From assembly GCF_002286785.1 (NCBI RefSeq), contig NZ_MUJY01000137.1, positions 1 through 32,872 on the forward strand: a DNA stretch of 32,872 nucleotides, read 5' to 3'. Source of the DNA: Pseudomonas sp. PIC25 (GTDB taxonomy: Bacteria; Pseudomonadota; Gammaproteobacteria; Pseudomonadales; Pseudomonadaceae). Both the position numbers and the translations under genes were made by a program. Shown here piece after piece: positions 9,006-16,888 of the stretch. The notes beneath the pieces are model-generated. The model was not told where the DNA came from, did not search any database, and saw only the letters and a program-made list of their open reading frames with translations. How positions within the stretch are numbered: position 1 is the stretch's first letter; every line of letters starts with the position of its first letter.

Positions 9006-9371
9006 TTACGCCTGGGCTTCGGCCTTGGGCACCAAAGCGGCTGCTTCTTGGAGTTCGACCGCGAAAACGCTGACCAGGCTGCGCATTTTCTGCGCGATCA
9101 CTTCCGCACGTCGGGCGCAGAGCGATGGATGGCGGATGGTCAGGGCGAACCGGTCGTCGTCTTCGCGATGCGCGCTGACATCCGACGGCGTCAGTTGTTG
9201 TTGCGCGAAGAAACCAAGCAGGCGGCAGAGCACATCCGGCTCGGCATCCGCCTGGATATGGAAGTGCGCGTCGATCAGCCGGGTGACGGCGCCGTTCCAG
9301 GCGTCCGCCCGGTGGTCCTGGAGCACGGACGGTACGAGGTGGAGAGGGCTGGCGCTGGCGTGGGCGGGCAT
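9006..9371 (-). CDS. Small ACT-domain-like protein (acetolactate synthase small-subunit-like)
   Basis: This 121-residue protein has an unstructured N-terminal 30 residues. An alternating strand-helix pattern follows: DAHFHIQADAEPDVLCRLLGFF, a middle segment with LTPSDVSAHRE, a strand DRFALTIRH, and a helix ending QKMRSLVSVFAVEL. This resembles the ACT fold of the IlvH/IlvM small regulatory subunits, which bind amino acids. No catalytic subunit is adjacent. The ATG at 9371 follows AGGAG by 7 bases; the frame stays open upstream, but that part covers the divergent promoter region. The gene is divergent from an Lrp/AsnC regulator, which suggests an amino-acid-related role. The ACT call rests on pattern reading, not on a search. 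Confidence 0.6.
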   Translation of the reverse strand: MPAHASASPLHLVPSVLQDHRADAWNGAVTRLIDAHFHIQADAEPDVLCRLLGFFAQQQLTPSDVSAHREDDDRFALTIRHPSLCARRAEVIAQKMRSLVSVFAVELQEAAALVPKAEAQA

Positions 9372-9499
9372 GCGGATGCTCCTGTCGTTTCGGTGTGGAC
9401 AGTTTTCCAGTTCCAGTGCGGTTTTTTCTGCCTTATTGATCCCCTGTGGCAAGCGACTGGGATAGTCTTGCCTCGTTTTATTCATTTCGAGGAAAAGTT

Positions 9500-9964
9500 A
9501 TGTCCGTCGCCTTGGACAATTTCGACCGCCGCATCCTCGCACTGCTGCAGGAGGACGCCAGCCTGTCCACCGCGGAGATCGCCGAGCGGGTGGGTTTGTC
9601 CCAGTCGCCGTGCTGGCGGCGCATTCAGCGGCTGAAGGAGGAAGGGGTGGTCCGTGGCCAAGTCACCCTGCTGGATCGTCGCAAGGTCGGCCTGAACGCG
9701 CAAATCTTCGCCCAGGTGAAGCTCAACGCCCACGGCCGCTCCAACCTCACCGAGTTCGCCGAGGCCATGCGCGGCTTTCCCGAGGTGCTGGAATGTCACG
9801 TGCTGATGGGGACGGTGGATTTCATGCTGCGCATCGTGACCCGCGACATCGAGGCCTACGAGCGTTTCTTCTTCGAGAAGCTCTCGCAGGTGCCTGGCAT
9901 CCAGGAGGTGAACTCCATCGTCGCGCTGTCGGAGATCAAGTCGACCACCGCGTTGCCGGTGTGA
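9500..9964 (+). CDS. Lrp/AsnC-family transcriptional regulator
   Basis: The product is 154 residues, the standard length. An N-terminal winged helix-turn-helix (FDRRILALLQEDASLSTAEI, then the recognition helix LSQSPCWRRIQRLKEEGVV at about 34-52) is followed by a RAM ligand-binding domain (about 65-150). That domain includes the conserved patch VLECHVLMGTVDFMLRIVTRD. These octameric regulators bind amino acids and commonly autoregulate from divergent promoters. The ATG at 9500 is preceded by CGAGGAAAAG. The divergent neighbour is the ACT-like gene at 9006-9371, the probable target. Its stop codon is 3 bases from the convergent DUF502 gene stop. The ligand cannot be told from sequence. Confidence 0.92.
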   Translation: MSVALDNFDRRILALLQEDASLSTAEIAERVGLSQSPCWRRIQRLKEEGVVRGQVTLLDRRKVGLNAQIFAQVKLNAHGRSNLTEFAEAMRGFPEVLECHVLMGTVDFMLRIVTRDIEAYERFFFEKLSQVPGIQEVNSIVALSEIKSTTALPV

Positions 9965-9967
9965 AAC

Positions 9968-10609
9968 TCAGTCCTTGCGTGGCGGAGGCGGAGTGAGGCC
10001 CATGGAGACGTAGATGGCGCTCAGGTCGTCGACACCCATGTGGGCCGGGCGTACCCAGTCCACCGGGACGTAGATCAGCCCGCCGCCGACCGGGATCGGT
10101 GCGGTCGGAACCAGGATGGCGTAGTGCGGCCGGCCTTCCAGTTCGACGGGCTCCGGGCTTGGCAGCAGCGCCAGCACGGCCGCGCCGTCCCCACCGAAAA
10201 TGCACCAGACCGGGCTCATGGCACCGATGTCCGGGTTTTTCTCGCGGTCCAGCAGGCCCACGAAGCGATCAGCCAGGTTGTAGAGGTTGCCGATCAGCGG
10301 GGTGCGCCGCAGGGTGACGTCGATCAGCCAGGCCAGCGGCCGGCGCAGCCCCAACTGCACGGCGAGGCCGAGGGGATACAGGCTTCCCAGAAGGACCAGA
10401 CTGCCCAGCAGGTAGGCCAGGTACGGGTTGCTGGCGAACGGCTGGCCGAGGGTGGCGAACAGTTGGCCGACCAGGGTGGAGGGGCCCACCAGGCGGTTCA
10501 GCAGGCTCACCACCCAGGCCAGCAGTGCCAGGGTCAGGGCCAGGGGCAGCAGCGCCAGGAGGCCGGTGAGCCAGGTGGCGAAAACGGATCGTAGGCTTTG
10601 TCTGAGCAT
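9968..10609 (-). CDS. DUF502 family inner-membrane protein
   Basis: This 213-residue protein has two membrane segments, at about residues 12-38 (TGLLALLPLALTLALLAWVV) and 62-84. The conserved block RRTPLIGNLYNLADRFVGLL follows, then a soluble C-terminal half with PTAPIPVGGGLIYVPVDWV. This arrangement is that of the DUF502 family, widespread in bacteria and without an assigned function. The ATG at 10609 has AAGGAAG about 11 bases upstream. It lies 18 bases downstream of the CYTH-CHAD gene on the same strand, so the two are probably co-transcribed. It has proline-rich C-terminal residues. Confidence 0.85.
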   Translation of the reverse strand: MLRQSLRSVFATWLTGLLALLPLALTLALLAWVVSLLNRLVGPSTLVGQLFATLGQPFASNPYLAYLLGSLVLLGSLYPLGLAVQLGLRRPLAWLIDVTLRRTPLIGNLYNLADRFVGLLDREKNPDIGAMSPVWCIFGGDGAAVLALLPSPEPVELEGRPHYAILVPTAPIPVGGGLIYVPVDWVRPAHMGVDDLSAIYVSMGLTPPPPRKD

Positions 10610-10627
10610 GGTCCCGGCGCGCTTCCT

Positions 10628-11992
10628 TTATTTCTGCAAGGCCTTCCAGGCAGGCAAGGAGATCAGCGTCTGTGCCTGGGCCGTGCGCAGCTCGCGCTGC
10701 TCGTCGTCCAGGGGCTGGATGGCGAGGGCCGCCAGTTTGTTCAGTTCCCCGTACAGGCGATCGACTTCCGGCAGCTCCAGCACGCCACGGGCCAGGCGCA
10801 GCCAGACCAGCATGCGCTCGATACGCGGCAACTGCTCGGCGAGGTCCTCCGGCTGGCGCTGGTAGCGGGTCAGCGGCAGGGCCTGGGCCTCTTCGGCGAG
10901 CATGCGCGGCAGCCAACGGCCCAGGGGGGCGGAACCCTGGCGCTGGCCACGCTCGTTGCGGGCGGACACCCAGGCATGGCCGAGCAGCCAGCGCGAGGCG
11001 TTCAGCGAGAACAGGCCCCAGCGGGTGCCGGCCAGCTCCTCGGCGAACTGCCCGACGGCGGCCTGCCGGCTCTCTTCGCTGTGCTGCCCGTCCTGCAGGC
11101 GCGGGCGCCAGTCCATGAGCAGCGCATCCAGGCTTTCGCGCAATTCGCGGCTGCTGGCCCGGGGCACGGCCTGGCCGAGGCTGCCGAGCAGCGCACGCAG
11201 CTCGGCCAACTGGCCCAGCCACAGGCCGAGCAGACGCCAGTGGCCGTTGAAGCGGTATTGTTCGGCGAGGCGCTGGCTGCTGCCGAGCAGGTGCCAGGCC
11301 AGCGCGGCGAAGGCCTCGTCCAGCGGCATCAGGGCATCCAGTTCGGGCGCGGGCAGGCTGAGGGCGTAGCTGTTTTCATCGAACAGCCGGTAGCCGCGCT
11401 CGGCCTTGCTGATGTCGCAGGGCATCAACGGCAGGTCGGTGGCCAGCTCCGCGGCGAGTTCCAGCAGCGCTTGCGGTTCGCCTTGGCGCAGTTCCAGCTC
11501 CAGCTCGCAGATTTCTTCTTCCCGCTCGCCGGCGATGACCTTGCCCAGGTCCAGCGCGGCTTCGATCACCACCTTGGCCTTACCGCGCCCCCAGGCGATT
11601 TCCGCCCGTTCGCGAACAAAGTCGGTGGTGAAGATCGGCTTCAGGCTTTTCTTGTCCAGCTCCGCCAGGCTGGCCGGCCAGCAGTCGTCGGTGAGTTTCT
11701 TCGGGTCGAGCTTGGGCTTATCCAGGTACCAGTCCCATTCGTTGCGTTCGGATAGCCCGGCGACGCTCTGGCCGCGGCTCTTCAGGGTCTGGATGTACTG
11801 CTCGCCGTCGCGGCGCAGGCGCAGCGCCACCTTGGCCTGAGCCAAGTCTCGCTCGGCGCTGTCGTAATACTGGTTGAAGAGTTCCCGGCGCTCCCAGCCG
11901 CTCTTGTTGCGTTTCTTCAGCAGTGGGTGTTCGCGCAGTGCGGCGAGGGTCTCGCGGCTGGCGCGCAGCTTGATTTCGGTTTCTTTGACCAT
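10628..11992 (-). CDS. CYTH-CHAD domain protein (inorganic triphosphatase-like)
   Basis: The product has 454 residues. The N-terminal CYTH domain (about 1-200) begins with the hallmark ExExK motif (E4, E6, K8 in KETEIKL). It carries the charged tunnel residues of triphosphate tunnel enzymes (VALRLRRDGEQYIQTLKSRG, and EICELELELRQG for metal binding). The C-terminal CHAD domain (about 225-454) is helical, with the repeated basic pattern of phosphate-binding helices (RMLVWLRLARGVLEL and others). The family hydrolyses inorganic triphosphate and related substrates, and CHAD domains associate with polyphosphate. It is divergent from a phosphate transport pair, which fits a role in phosphate or polyphosphate metabolism. 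Start at the ATG at 11992; the ribosome binding site is weak. Confidence 0.9.
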   Translation of the reverse strand: MVKETEIKLRASRETLAALREHPLLKKRNKSGWERRELFNQYYDSAERDLAQAKVALRLRRDGEQYIQTLKSRGQSVAGLSERNEWDWYLDKPKLDPKKLTDDCWPASLAELDKKSLKPIFTTDFVRERAEIAWGRGKAKVVIEAALDLGKVIAGEREEEICELELELRQGEPQALLELAAELATDLPLMPCDISKAERGYRLFDENSYALSLPAPELDALMPLDEAFAALAWHLLGSSQRLAEQYRFNGHWRLLGLWLGQLAELRALLGSLGQAVPRASSRELRESLDALLMDWRPRLQDGQHSEESRQAAVGQFAEELAGTRWGLFSLNASRWLLGHAWVSARNERGQRQGSAPLGRWLPRMLAEEAQALPLTRYQRQPEDLAEQLPRIERMLVWLRLARGVLELPEVDRLYGELNKLAALAIQPLDDEQRELRTAQAQTLISLPAWKALQK

Positions 11993-12043
11993 GGTGCGGA
12001 ATCCAAGCGCCTATCATGAAAAGTTGCAGCCCGATGACGCATG

Positions 12044-12073
12044 CTGGCAGGTCCACGGGGCGATCCGTATACT
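12044..12073 (+). promoter_or_regulatory. Putative promoter of the DUF47-pit pair
   Basis: CTGGCA at 12044-12049 and TATACT at 12068-12073 are separated by 18 bases, about 30 bases before the ATG at 12103. The leader is short. I see no clear Pho box by eye. Confidence 0.45.
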
Positions 12074-12102
12074 TGCCGCCTCTTAAAAACGGGGTTCACC
12101 CT

Positions 12103-12780
12103 ATGCCAACCAATCCCTTCGTCAGTCTGTTCGGCCGGTCGCCCATCGGTCCGATGCAACAGCACATCGCCAAGGCCCACGAGTGCGCGGCGAATCTGAT
12201 GCCCTTCTTCCAGGCGGTGGTGGCGGAAGACTGGGACAGAGTGGAACAGGTGCAGCAGGAGATGGTGCGTCTGGAGAAGGAAGCTGACAAGCTCAAGAAG
12301 AGCGTGCGCCTGCACCTGCCCAAGAGCCTGTTCCTGCCGGTTCCGCGTTCGGATCTGCTGGAGCTGCTGAGTGTACAGGACAAAGTCGCCAACCGCGCCA
12401 AGGACATCGCCGGCCTGATGCTCGGCCGCTGCATGACCGTGCCGGAAGCCCTGCAGCCGCTGATGCTGACCTATGTCCAGCGTACTGTGGACGCCAGCGC
12501 CCAGGCGCTGAAGGCGATGAACGAGCTGGACGAATTGCTGGAAACCGGTTTCGGCGGCCGCGAGGCGGTGCTGGTGGAAAACCTGATCGAAGAGCTGGAC
12601 GCCATCGAGCAGGACACCGACCGCCTGCAGATCGAAGTGCGCCGCGGCCTGTTCAAACTGGAAAAGGATCTCCCCCCGGTCGATGTGATGTTCCTCTACC
12701 AGATCATCGACTGGATCGGCGATGTCGCCGACCGTGCCCAGCGTGTGGGCAACCGACTGGAACAACTGCTGGCGCGATAA
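12103..12780 (+). CDS. DUF47/PhoU-like protein paired with phosphate transporter
   Basis: This 225-residue all-helical protein of the TIGR00153/DUF47 family is related in fold to PhoU. The acidic helix pair with RLEKEADKLKKSVRLHLPKS and the later EELDAIEQDTDRLQIEVRRG match the repeated metal-coordinating helices (ExxD) of the family. Such proteins are encoded just upstream of PiT transporters and are thought to modulate them. That is the case here, with 38 bases to the transporter start. The ATG at 12103 begins the family N-terminus (PFVSLFGRSPIGPMQQH); the longer open frame upstream runs over the promoter. The ribosome binding site is weak (GGGGTT). Confidence 0.9.
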   Translation: MPTNPFVSLFGRSPIGPMQQHIAKAHECAANLMPFFQAVVAEDWDRVEQVQQEMVRLEKEADKLKKSVRLHLPKSLFLPVPRSDLLELLSVQDKVANRAKDIAGLMLGRCMTVPEALQPLMLTYVQRTVDASAQALKAMNELDELLETGFGGREAVLVENLIEELDAIEQDTDRLQIEVRRGLFKLEKDLPPVDVMFLYQIIDWIGDVADRAQRVGNRLEQLLAR

Positions 12781-12819
12781 GCGCCAGCATCCTTTCTGGG
12801 ATTCGACGAGAAAATTCTT

Positions 12820-14082
12820 ATGTCTCTGATCACGGACTACGGTTTCGTACTCCTGCTGCTTGCCTGCCTGTTCGGTTTCTTCATGGCCTGGGGCGTGGGT
12901 GCCAACGATGTCGCCAACGCCATGGGCACTTCGGTGGGCTCGCGTGCGCTGACCATCAAGCAGGCGATCGTCGTCGCCATGGTCTTCGAGTTCTGCGGTG
13001 CCTACCTGGCGGGTGGCCAGGTCACCGAGACCATCAAGAGCGGCATCGTCGATGCGTCGCTGATTTCGCCGGAGCTGATGGTGCTGGGCATGATGTCGGC
13101 GCTGCTGGCGGCGGGGACCTGGCTGCTGATCGCGTCCATGAAGGGCTGGCCGGTGTCCACGACCCACTCCATCGTCGGCGCGGTGATCGGTTTCGCGGCC
13201 GTCGGCATTTCCATGGATGCGGTGAAGTGGAGTGGCGTCGGCCCCATCGTCGCCAGCTGGGTGGTTTCTCCGGTGCTCTCCGGCGTGGTCGCCTTTGGTC
13301 TGTTCATGAGTGTGCAGAAGCTGATCATCGACACCGACAGCCCGTTCAAGAATGCCAAGCGCTTCGTGCCGCTGTACATGTTCCTCACCGGTTTCATGGT
13401 GGCGGTGATGACCCTGTCCAAGGGGCTCAAGCACATCGGCCTGAACCTCAGCAGCAACCAGAGCCTGCTGTTGGCCGTGGGCGTCGGCACCCTGGTCATG
13501 CTGCTGGGCATCGCCATCCTCAGCCGTATCCACGTCGATGAGGAAGCGGACAAGGCGTTCCATTTCTCCAGCGTGGAGAAGGTCTTCGCGGTGCTGATGA
13601 TCTTCACTGCCTGCTCCATGGCTTTCGCCCATGGCTCCAACGACGTGGCCAACGCGGTTGGCCCGCTGGCCGCCATCGTCGGCGTGATCCAGTCCGGCGG
13701 CGAGGCGGTGGGTGCCAAGGCCGCGCTGCCGAGCTGGGTGCTGCTGCTCGGCGCCGTGGGGATCGTCATCGGCCTGGCCACCTACGGCTACAAGGTGATC
13801 GCCACCATTGGCAAGGAAATCACCGAGCTGACCCCGAGCCGTGGCTTCGCCGCCGAGCTGGCCACCGCCACCACCGTGGTGGGGGCCTCGGCCATCGGCC
13901 TGCCGGTATCCACCACCCACACCCTGGTCGGTGCCGTGCTGGGCGTCGGTATCGCGCGGGGTATCGGTGCGTTGAACCTGGGCGTGATCGGCTCGATCTT
14001 CATGTCCTGGATCATCACCCTGCCGGTGGGTGCGGCCCTGTCGATCCTGTTCTTCCTGGTTCTCAAAGGCATCTTCGCCTGA
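12820..14082 (+). CDS. pit: PiT family low-affinity inorganic phosphate transporter
   Basis: This 420-residue membrane protein has about ten hydrophobic segments. It carries the two inverted PiT signatures: GANDVANA at residues 27-34 and GSNDVANA at 272-279. Each is followed by a matching motif, GWPVSTTHSIVGAVIGF and GLPVSTTHTLVGAVLGV. PiT carriers move metal-phosphate complexes together with protons. It forms an operon with the DUF47 protein upstream. The ATG at 12820 follows a purine-rich GACGAGAAAA stretch. Substrate could in principle be sulfate, as in a few PiT relatives, but phosphate fits the partner gene. Confidence 0.94.
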   Translation: MSLITDYGFVLLLLACLFGFFMAWGVGANDVANAMGTSVGSRALTIKQAIVVAMVFEFCGAYLAGGQVTETIKSGIVDASLISPELMVLGMMSALLAAGTWLLIASMKGWPVSTTHSIVGAVIGFAAVGISMDAVKWSGVGPIVASWVVSPVLSGVVAFGLFMSVQKLIIDTDSPFKNAKRFVPLYMFLTGFMVAVMTLSKGLKHIGLNLSSNQSLLLAVGVGTLVMLLGIAILSRIHVDEEADKAFHFSSVEKVFAVLMIFTACSMAFAHGSNDVANAVGPLAAIVGVIQSGGEAVGAKAALPSWVLLLGAVGIVIGLATYGYKVIATIGKEITELTPSRGFAAELATATTVVGASAIGLPVSTTHTLVGAVLGVGIARGIGALNLGVIGSIFMSWIITLPVGAALSILFFLVLKGIFA

Positions 14083-14201
14083 CCTCGAAGGCGGGCACGT
14101 ACCCTGCGTGTCCGCCAGACTGCTGCATTCCGACGGGCGGGGCCGGTTTATTCCGCTGCGGCGATGGTCCATCATGGAGGCCTGCTGCCGGAGAATCGCC
14201 G

Positions 14202-15356
14202 ATGCCCGTTCCCTCTCTCAAAGACGCCTTCGCCGCGCTGATCGCCGCGCCCTCGGTGAGCTGTACCCAGCCGCACTGGGACCAGACCAATCGGCCGGTG
14301 ATCGATTTGCTCGCCACCTGGCTGGGCGACCTCGGCTTCGCCTGCGAAGTGCAGGAGGTGGTGCCCGGCAAGTTCAATCTGCTCGCCAGCTATGGCAGCG
14401 GCCCCGGCGGGTTGGTGCTGGCCGGCCACAGCGATACCGTGCCTTTCGACGCCGCCCTGTGGAAAAGTGACCCGCTACGTCTGGACGAGCGCGATGGCCG
14501 TTGGTATGGCCTCGGCAGTTGCGACATGAAGGGCTTCTTCGCGCTGATCGTCGAGGCGGTGCGGCCGCTGCTCGCGCAGCCGTTCAAGCAGCCGCTGCTG
14601 ATCCTCGCCACCTGCGACGAAGAAAGTTCCATGTCCGGCGCCCGTGCCCTGGCCGATGCCGGGCGGCCGCTCGGTCGCGCCGCGGTGATCGGCGAACCGA
14701 CCGGGCTGCGGCCGATCCGCCTGCACAAGGGTGTGATGATGGAGCGCATCGACATCCTCGGCCGTAGCGGTCACTCGTCCGACCCGAGCCTCGGGCACAG
14801 CGCCCTGGAGGCCATGCACGAGGCGATCGGCGAGTTGCTGGCGCTGCGTGGCCAGTGGCAGAAGGAATACCACAACCCGCTGTTCAACGTGCCGCAGCCG
14901 ACCCTCAACCTGGGCTGCATCCATGGCGGCGACAATCCCAACCGCATCTGTGGGCAGTGTTCCCTGGAGTTCGATCTGCGTCCATTGCCGGGCATGGCGC
15001 CGGAGCACCTGCGCCTGGAAATCCGCCAGCGCCTGCAACCGCTGGCCGAGCGGCATCAGGTGAAGATCGATTTCGCCCCGCTGTTCCCCAGCGTGCCGCC
15101 CTACGAGCAGGCCGCCAACGCCGAATTGGTGCACGTGGCCGAGCGGCTCACCGGTCATGCTGCCGGCGCGGTGGCCTTCGGCACCGAGGCCCCGTATCTT
15201 CAGCAGCTCGGTTGCGAGACCCTGGTGCTCGGCCCCGGCGATATCGCCTGCGCCCACCAGCCGGACGAGTACCTCGACATGGCGCGCCTGGAGCCGAGTG
15301 TCCGGCTGCTGCGCGAGCTGATCCAGCACTATTGCCTGAGCCCGAGTGGAGTCTGA
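14202..15356 (+). CDS. argE: Acetylornithine deacetylase
   Basis: This 384-residue M20-family metallohydrolase removes the acetyl group from N2-acetylornithine in arginine synthesis. The dinuclear zinc ligands are in place: H76 and D78 (AGHSDTVPFD), D108 (GSCDMKGF), E140/E141 (CDEESSMSG), E165 (GEPTGLRP) and the late His in CAHQPDEY. Spacing matches E. coli ArgE with a constant offset of four. A dimerisation lid domain occupies about 180-290. The ATG at 14202 is preceded by CGGAGAA. The next gene is argA, for the first step of the pathway. Because Pseudomonas also has ArgJ recycling, this enzyme may be a side route; succinyl-diaminopimelate desuccinylase is a less likely alternative. Confidence 0.93.
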   Translation: MPVPSLKDAFAALIAAPSVSCTQPHWDQTNRPVIDLLATWLGDLGFACEVQEVVPGKFNLLASYGSGPGGLVLAGHSDTVPFDAALWKSDPLRLDERDGRWYGLGSCDMKGFFALIVEAVRPLLAQPFKQPLLILATCDEESSMSGARALADAGRPLGRAAVIGEPTGLRPIRLHKGVMMERIDILGRSGHSSDPSLGHSALEAMHEAIGELLALRGQWQKEYHNPLFNVPQPTLNLGCIHGGDNPNRICGQCSLEFDLRPLPGMAPEHLRLEIRQRLQPLAERHQVKIDFAPLFPSVPPYEQAANAELVHVAERLTGHAAGAVAFGTEAPYLQQLGCETLVLGPGDIACAHQPDEYLDMARLEPSVRLLRELIQHYCLSPSGV

Positions 15357-15383
15357 CCGTGTTGCGACGATGACGACGGACTG

Positions 15384-15468
15384 CCCTCTCCCCGACGGGA
15401 GAGTTCGGAAAGCCGGCGGATGAACCGTCTTTCCCTTGTCGCTCCGCTTCCATGACGGAAGGGGAGAG
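15384..15468. repeat. CTCTCCC-type palindromic element between argE and argA
   Basis: CTCTCCC-CGAC-GGGAGAG (15386-15403) forms a perfect 7-bp stem. A second small stem CTTCC-ATGAC-GGAAG follows, then GGGGAGAG at about 15461-15468, which is complementary to CTCTCCCC at 15386-15393. Two alternative foldings are therefore possible in the 138-base argE-argA gap. CCCTCTCC repeats are common between Pseudomonas genes, so this may be just a dispersed element; it may also end argE transcription. Confidence 0.5.
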
Positions 15469-15494
15469 CCATCAGAATCACTACAGGCTCATTC

Positions 15495-16793
15495 ATGCTC
15501 GATTACGTCAATTGGCTCCGCCACGCATCGCCCTACATTAACTCGCACCGGGACCGGACCTTCGTGGTCATGCTGCCCGGCGAAGGGGTGGCCCACCCGA
15601 ACTTCGGCAACATCGTCCATGACTTGGTACTGCTGCACAGCCTCGGCGTGCGCCTGGTACTGGTCCACGGCTCGCGCCCGCAGATCGAGGCGCGTCTGGT
15701 CAATCGCGGCCTGACGCCGCATTTCCACCACAACCTGCGGATCACCGACGGGCCCACCCTGGAATGCGTGATCGACGCCGTGGGGCAATTGCGCATCGCC
15801 ATCGAGGCACGCCTGTCGATGGATATGGCGGCCTCGCCGATGCAGGGTTCGCGCCTGCGCGTCGCCGGCGGCAACTTCGTCACCGCGCGGCCGATCGGCG
15901 TGCTCGAAGGCGTCGACTATCACCACACGGGCGAAGTGCGGCGGGTCGACCGCAAGGGGATCGGCCGTCTGCTCGACGAGCGAGCCATCGTGCTGCTGTC
16001 GCCGCTCGGCTATTCGCCCACCGGGGAAATCTTCAACCTTGCCTGCGAGGACGTGGCGACGCGTGCGGCCATCGATCTGGCGGCCGACAAGTTGCTGCTG
16101 TTCGGCGAGGAACGCGGTCTGCTCGACGAGCAGGGCCGGTTGATCCGCGAGTTACGCCCGCAGCAGGTACCGACGCACCTGGCGCGGCTCGGCGCCAGCT
16201 ACCAGGCCGAATTGCTCGACGCCGCCGCCCAGGCCTGCCGGGGCGGGGTGAAGCGCAGCCATATCGTCAGCTATCAGGAAGATGGCGCGCTGCTCACCGA
16301 ACTGTTCACCCGCGACGGCGGCGGCACCCTGGTCGACCAGGAGCAGTTCGAACAACTGCGCGAGGCGACCATCGAGGACGTCGGCGGCCTGATCGACCTG
16401 ATCAGTCCGCTGGAGGAGCAGGGCATCCTGGTGCGCCGTTCGCGCGAAGTGCTGGAACGGGAGATCACTCAGTTCAGCATCGTCGAGCGCGATGGCCTGA
16501 TTATCGCCTGTGCGGCGCTCTATCCCATCGCCGATTCGGATGCCGGCGAACTGGCCTGCCTGGCGGTCAGCCCGGAATACCGCCACGGTGGGCGCGGCGA
16601 CGAGCTGCTCGAGCGCATCGAGGAGCGGGCCCGCCAGCAGGGGTTGAAGACCTTGTTCGTGCTCACCACGCGTACCGCGCACTGGTTTCGCGAGCGTGGC
16701 TTCGAGCCCAGCAGCGTCGAGCGCCTGCCGGCTGCGCGGGCGTCGCTATACAACTATCAGCGCAATTCGAAGATTTTCGAGAAGTCGCTGTAG
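15495..16793 (+). CDS. argA: Amino-acid N-acetyltransferase (N-acetylglutamate synthase)
   Basis: The product has 432 residues. An N-terminal amino-acid-kinase-like domain (about 1-285) binds arginine for feedback control but is not catalytic; it shows VMLPGEGVAHPNFGNIVHDL and LVLVHGSRPQIE. A C-terminal GNAT domain follows (about 290-432), with the acetyl-CoA loop around residues 353-375 (LACLAVSPEYRHGGRGDELL). It makes N-acetylglutamate from glutamate and acetyl-CoA, the first step of arginine synthesis. The ATG at 15495 gives the family N-terminus (DYVNWLRHASPYIN); the Shine-Dalgarno is weak (CAGG). Length and N-terminus match the P. aeruginosa enzyme as I recall it. Confidence 0.96.
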   Translation: MLDYVNWLRHASPYINSHRDRTFVVMLPGEGVAHPNFGNIVHDLVLLHSLGVRLVLVHGSRPQIEARLVNRGLTPHFHHNLRITDGPTLECVIDAVGQLRIAIEARLSMDMAASPMQGSRLRVAGGNFVTARPIGVLEGVDYHHTGEVRRVDRKGIGRLLDERAIVLLSPLGYSPTGEIFNLACEDVATRAAIDLAADKLLLFGEERGLLDEQGRLIRELRPQQVPTHLARLGASYQAELLDAAAQACRGGVKRSHIVSYQEDGALLTELFTRDGGGTLVDQEQFEQLREATIEDVGGLIDLISPLEEQGILVRRSREVLEREITQFSIVERDGLIIACAALYPIADSDAGELACLAVSPEYRHGGRGDELLERIEERARQQGLKTLFVLTTRTAHWFRERGFEPSSVERLPAARASLYNYQRNSKIFEKSL

Positions 16794-16826
16794 GCAGCGG
16801 GGCGGAAGAGGCTGGGAGGGCGATGT

Positions 16827-16865
16827 CCGTTAGAACGGTCCCGGATTGCGCTGCGCTTATCCGGG
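16827..16865. repeat. REP-like palindromes downstream of argA
   Basis: CCGTT-AG-AACGG (16827-16838) is followed by CCCGGAT, a 12-nt loop and ATCCGGG (16840-16865). The second is the kind of CCCGGATTGCGCT palindrome scattered between genes in Pseudomonas. Thirteen of its bases recur exactly in inverted orientation at 32736-32748, after pckA. It lies between the convergent argA and RMF-like genes and may serve as a bidirectional stop. Confidence 0.6.
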
Positions 16866-16888
16866 TTACCGACAGGGAGGCCGTGGCG

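Noticed and set aside
11917-14175. 752-codon open frame on the minus strand
   Set aside because: It is antisense to the DUF47 and PiT genes. Its His/Gln/Asp-rich product is typical of a shadow frame.
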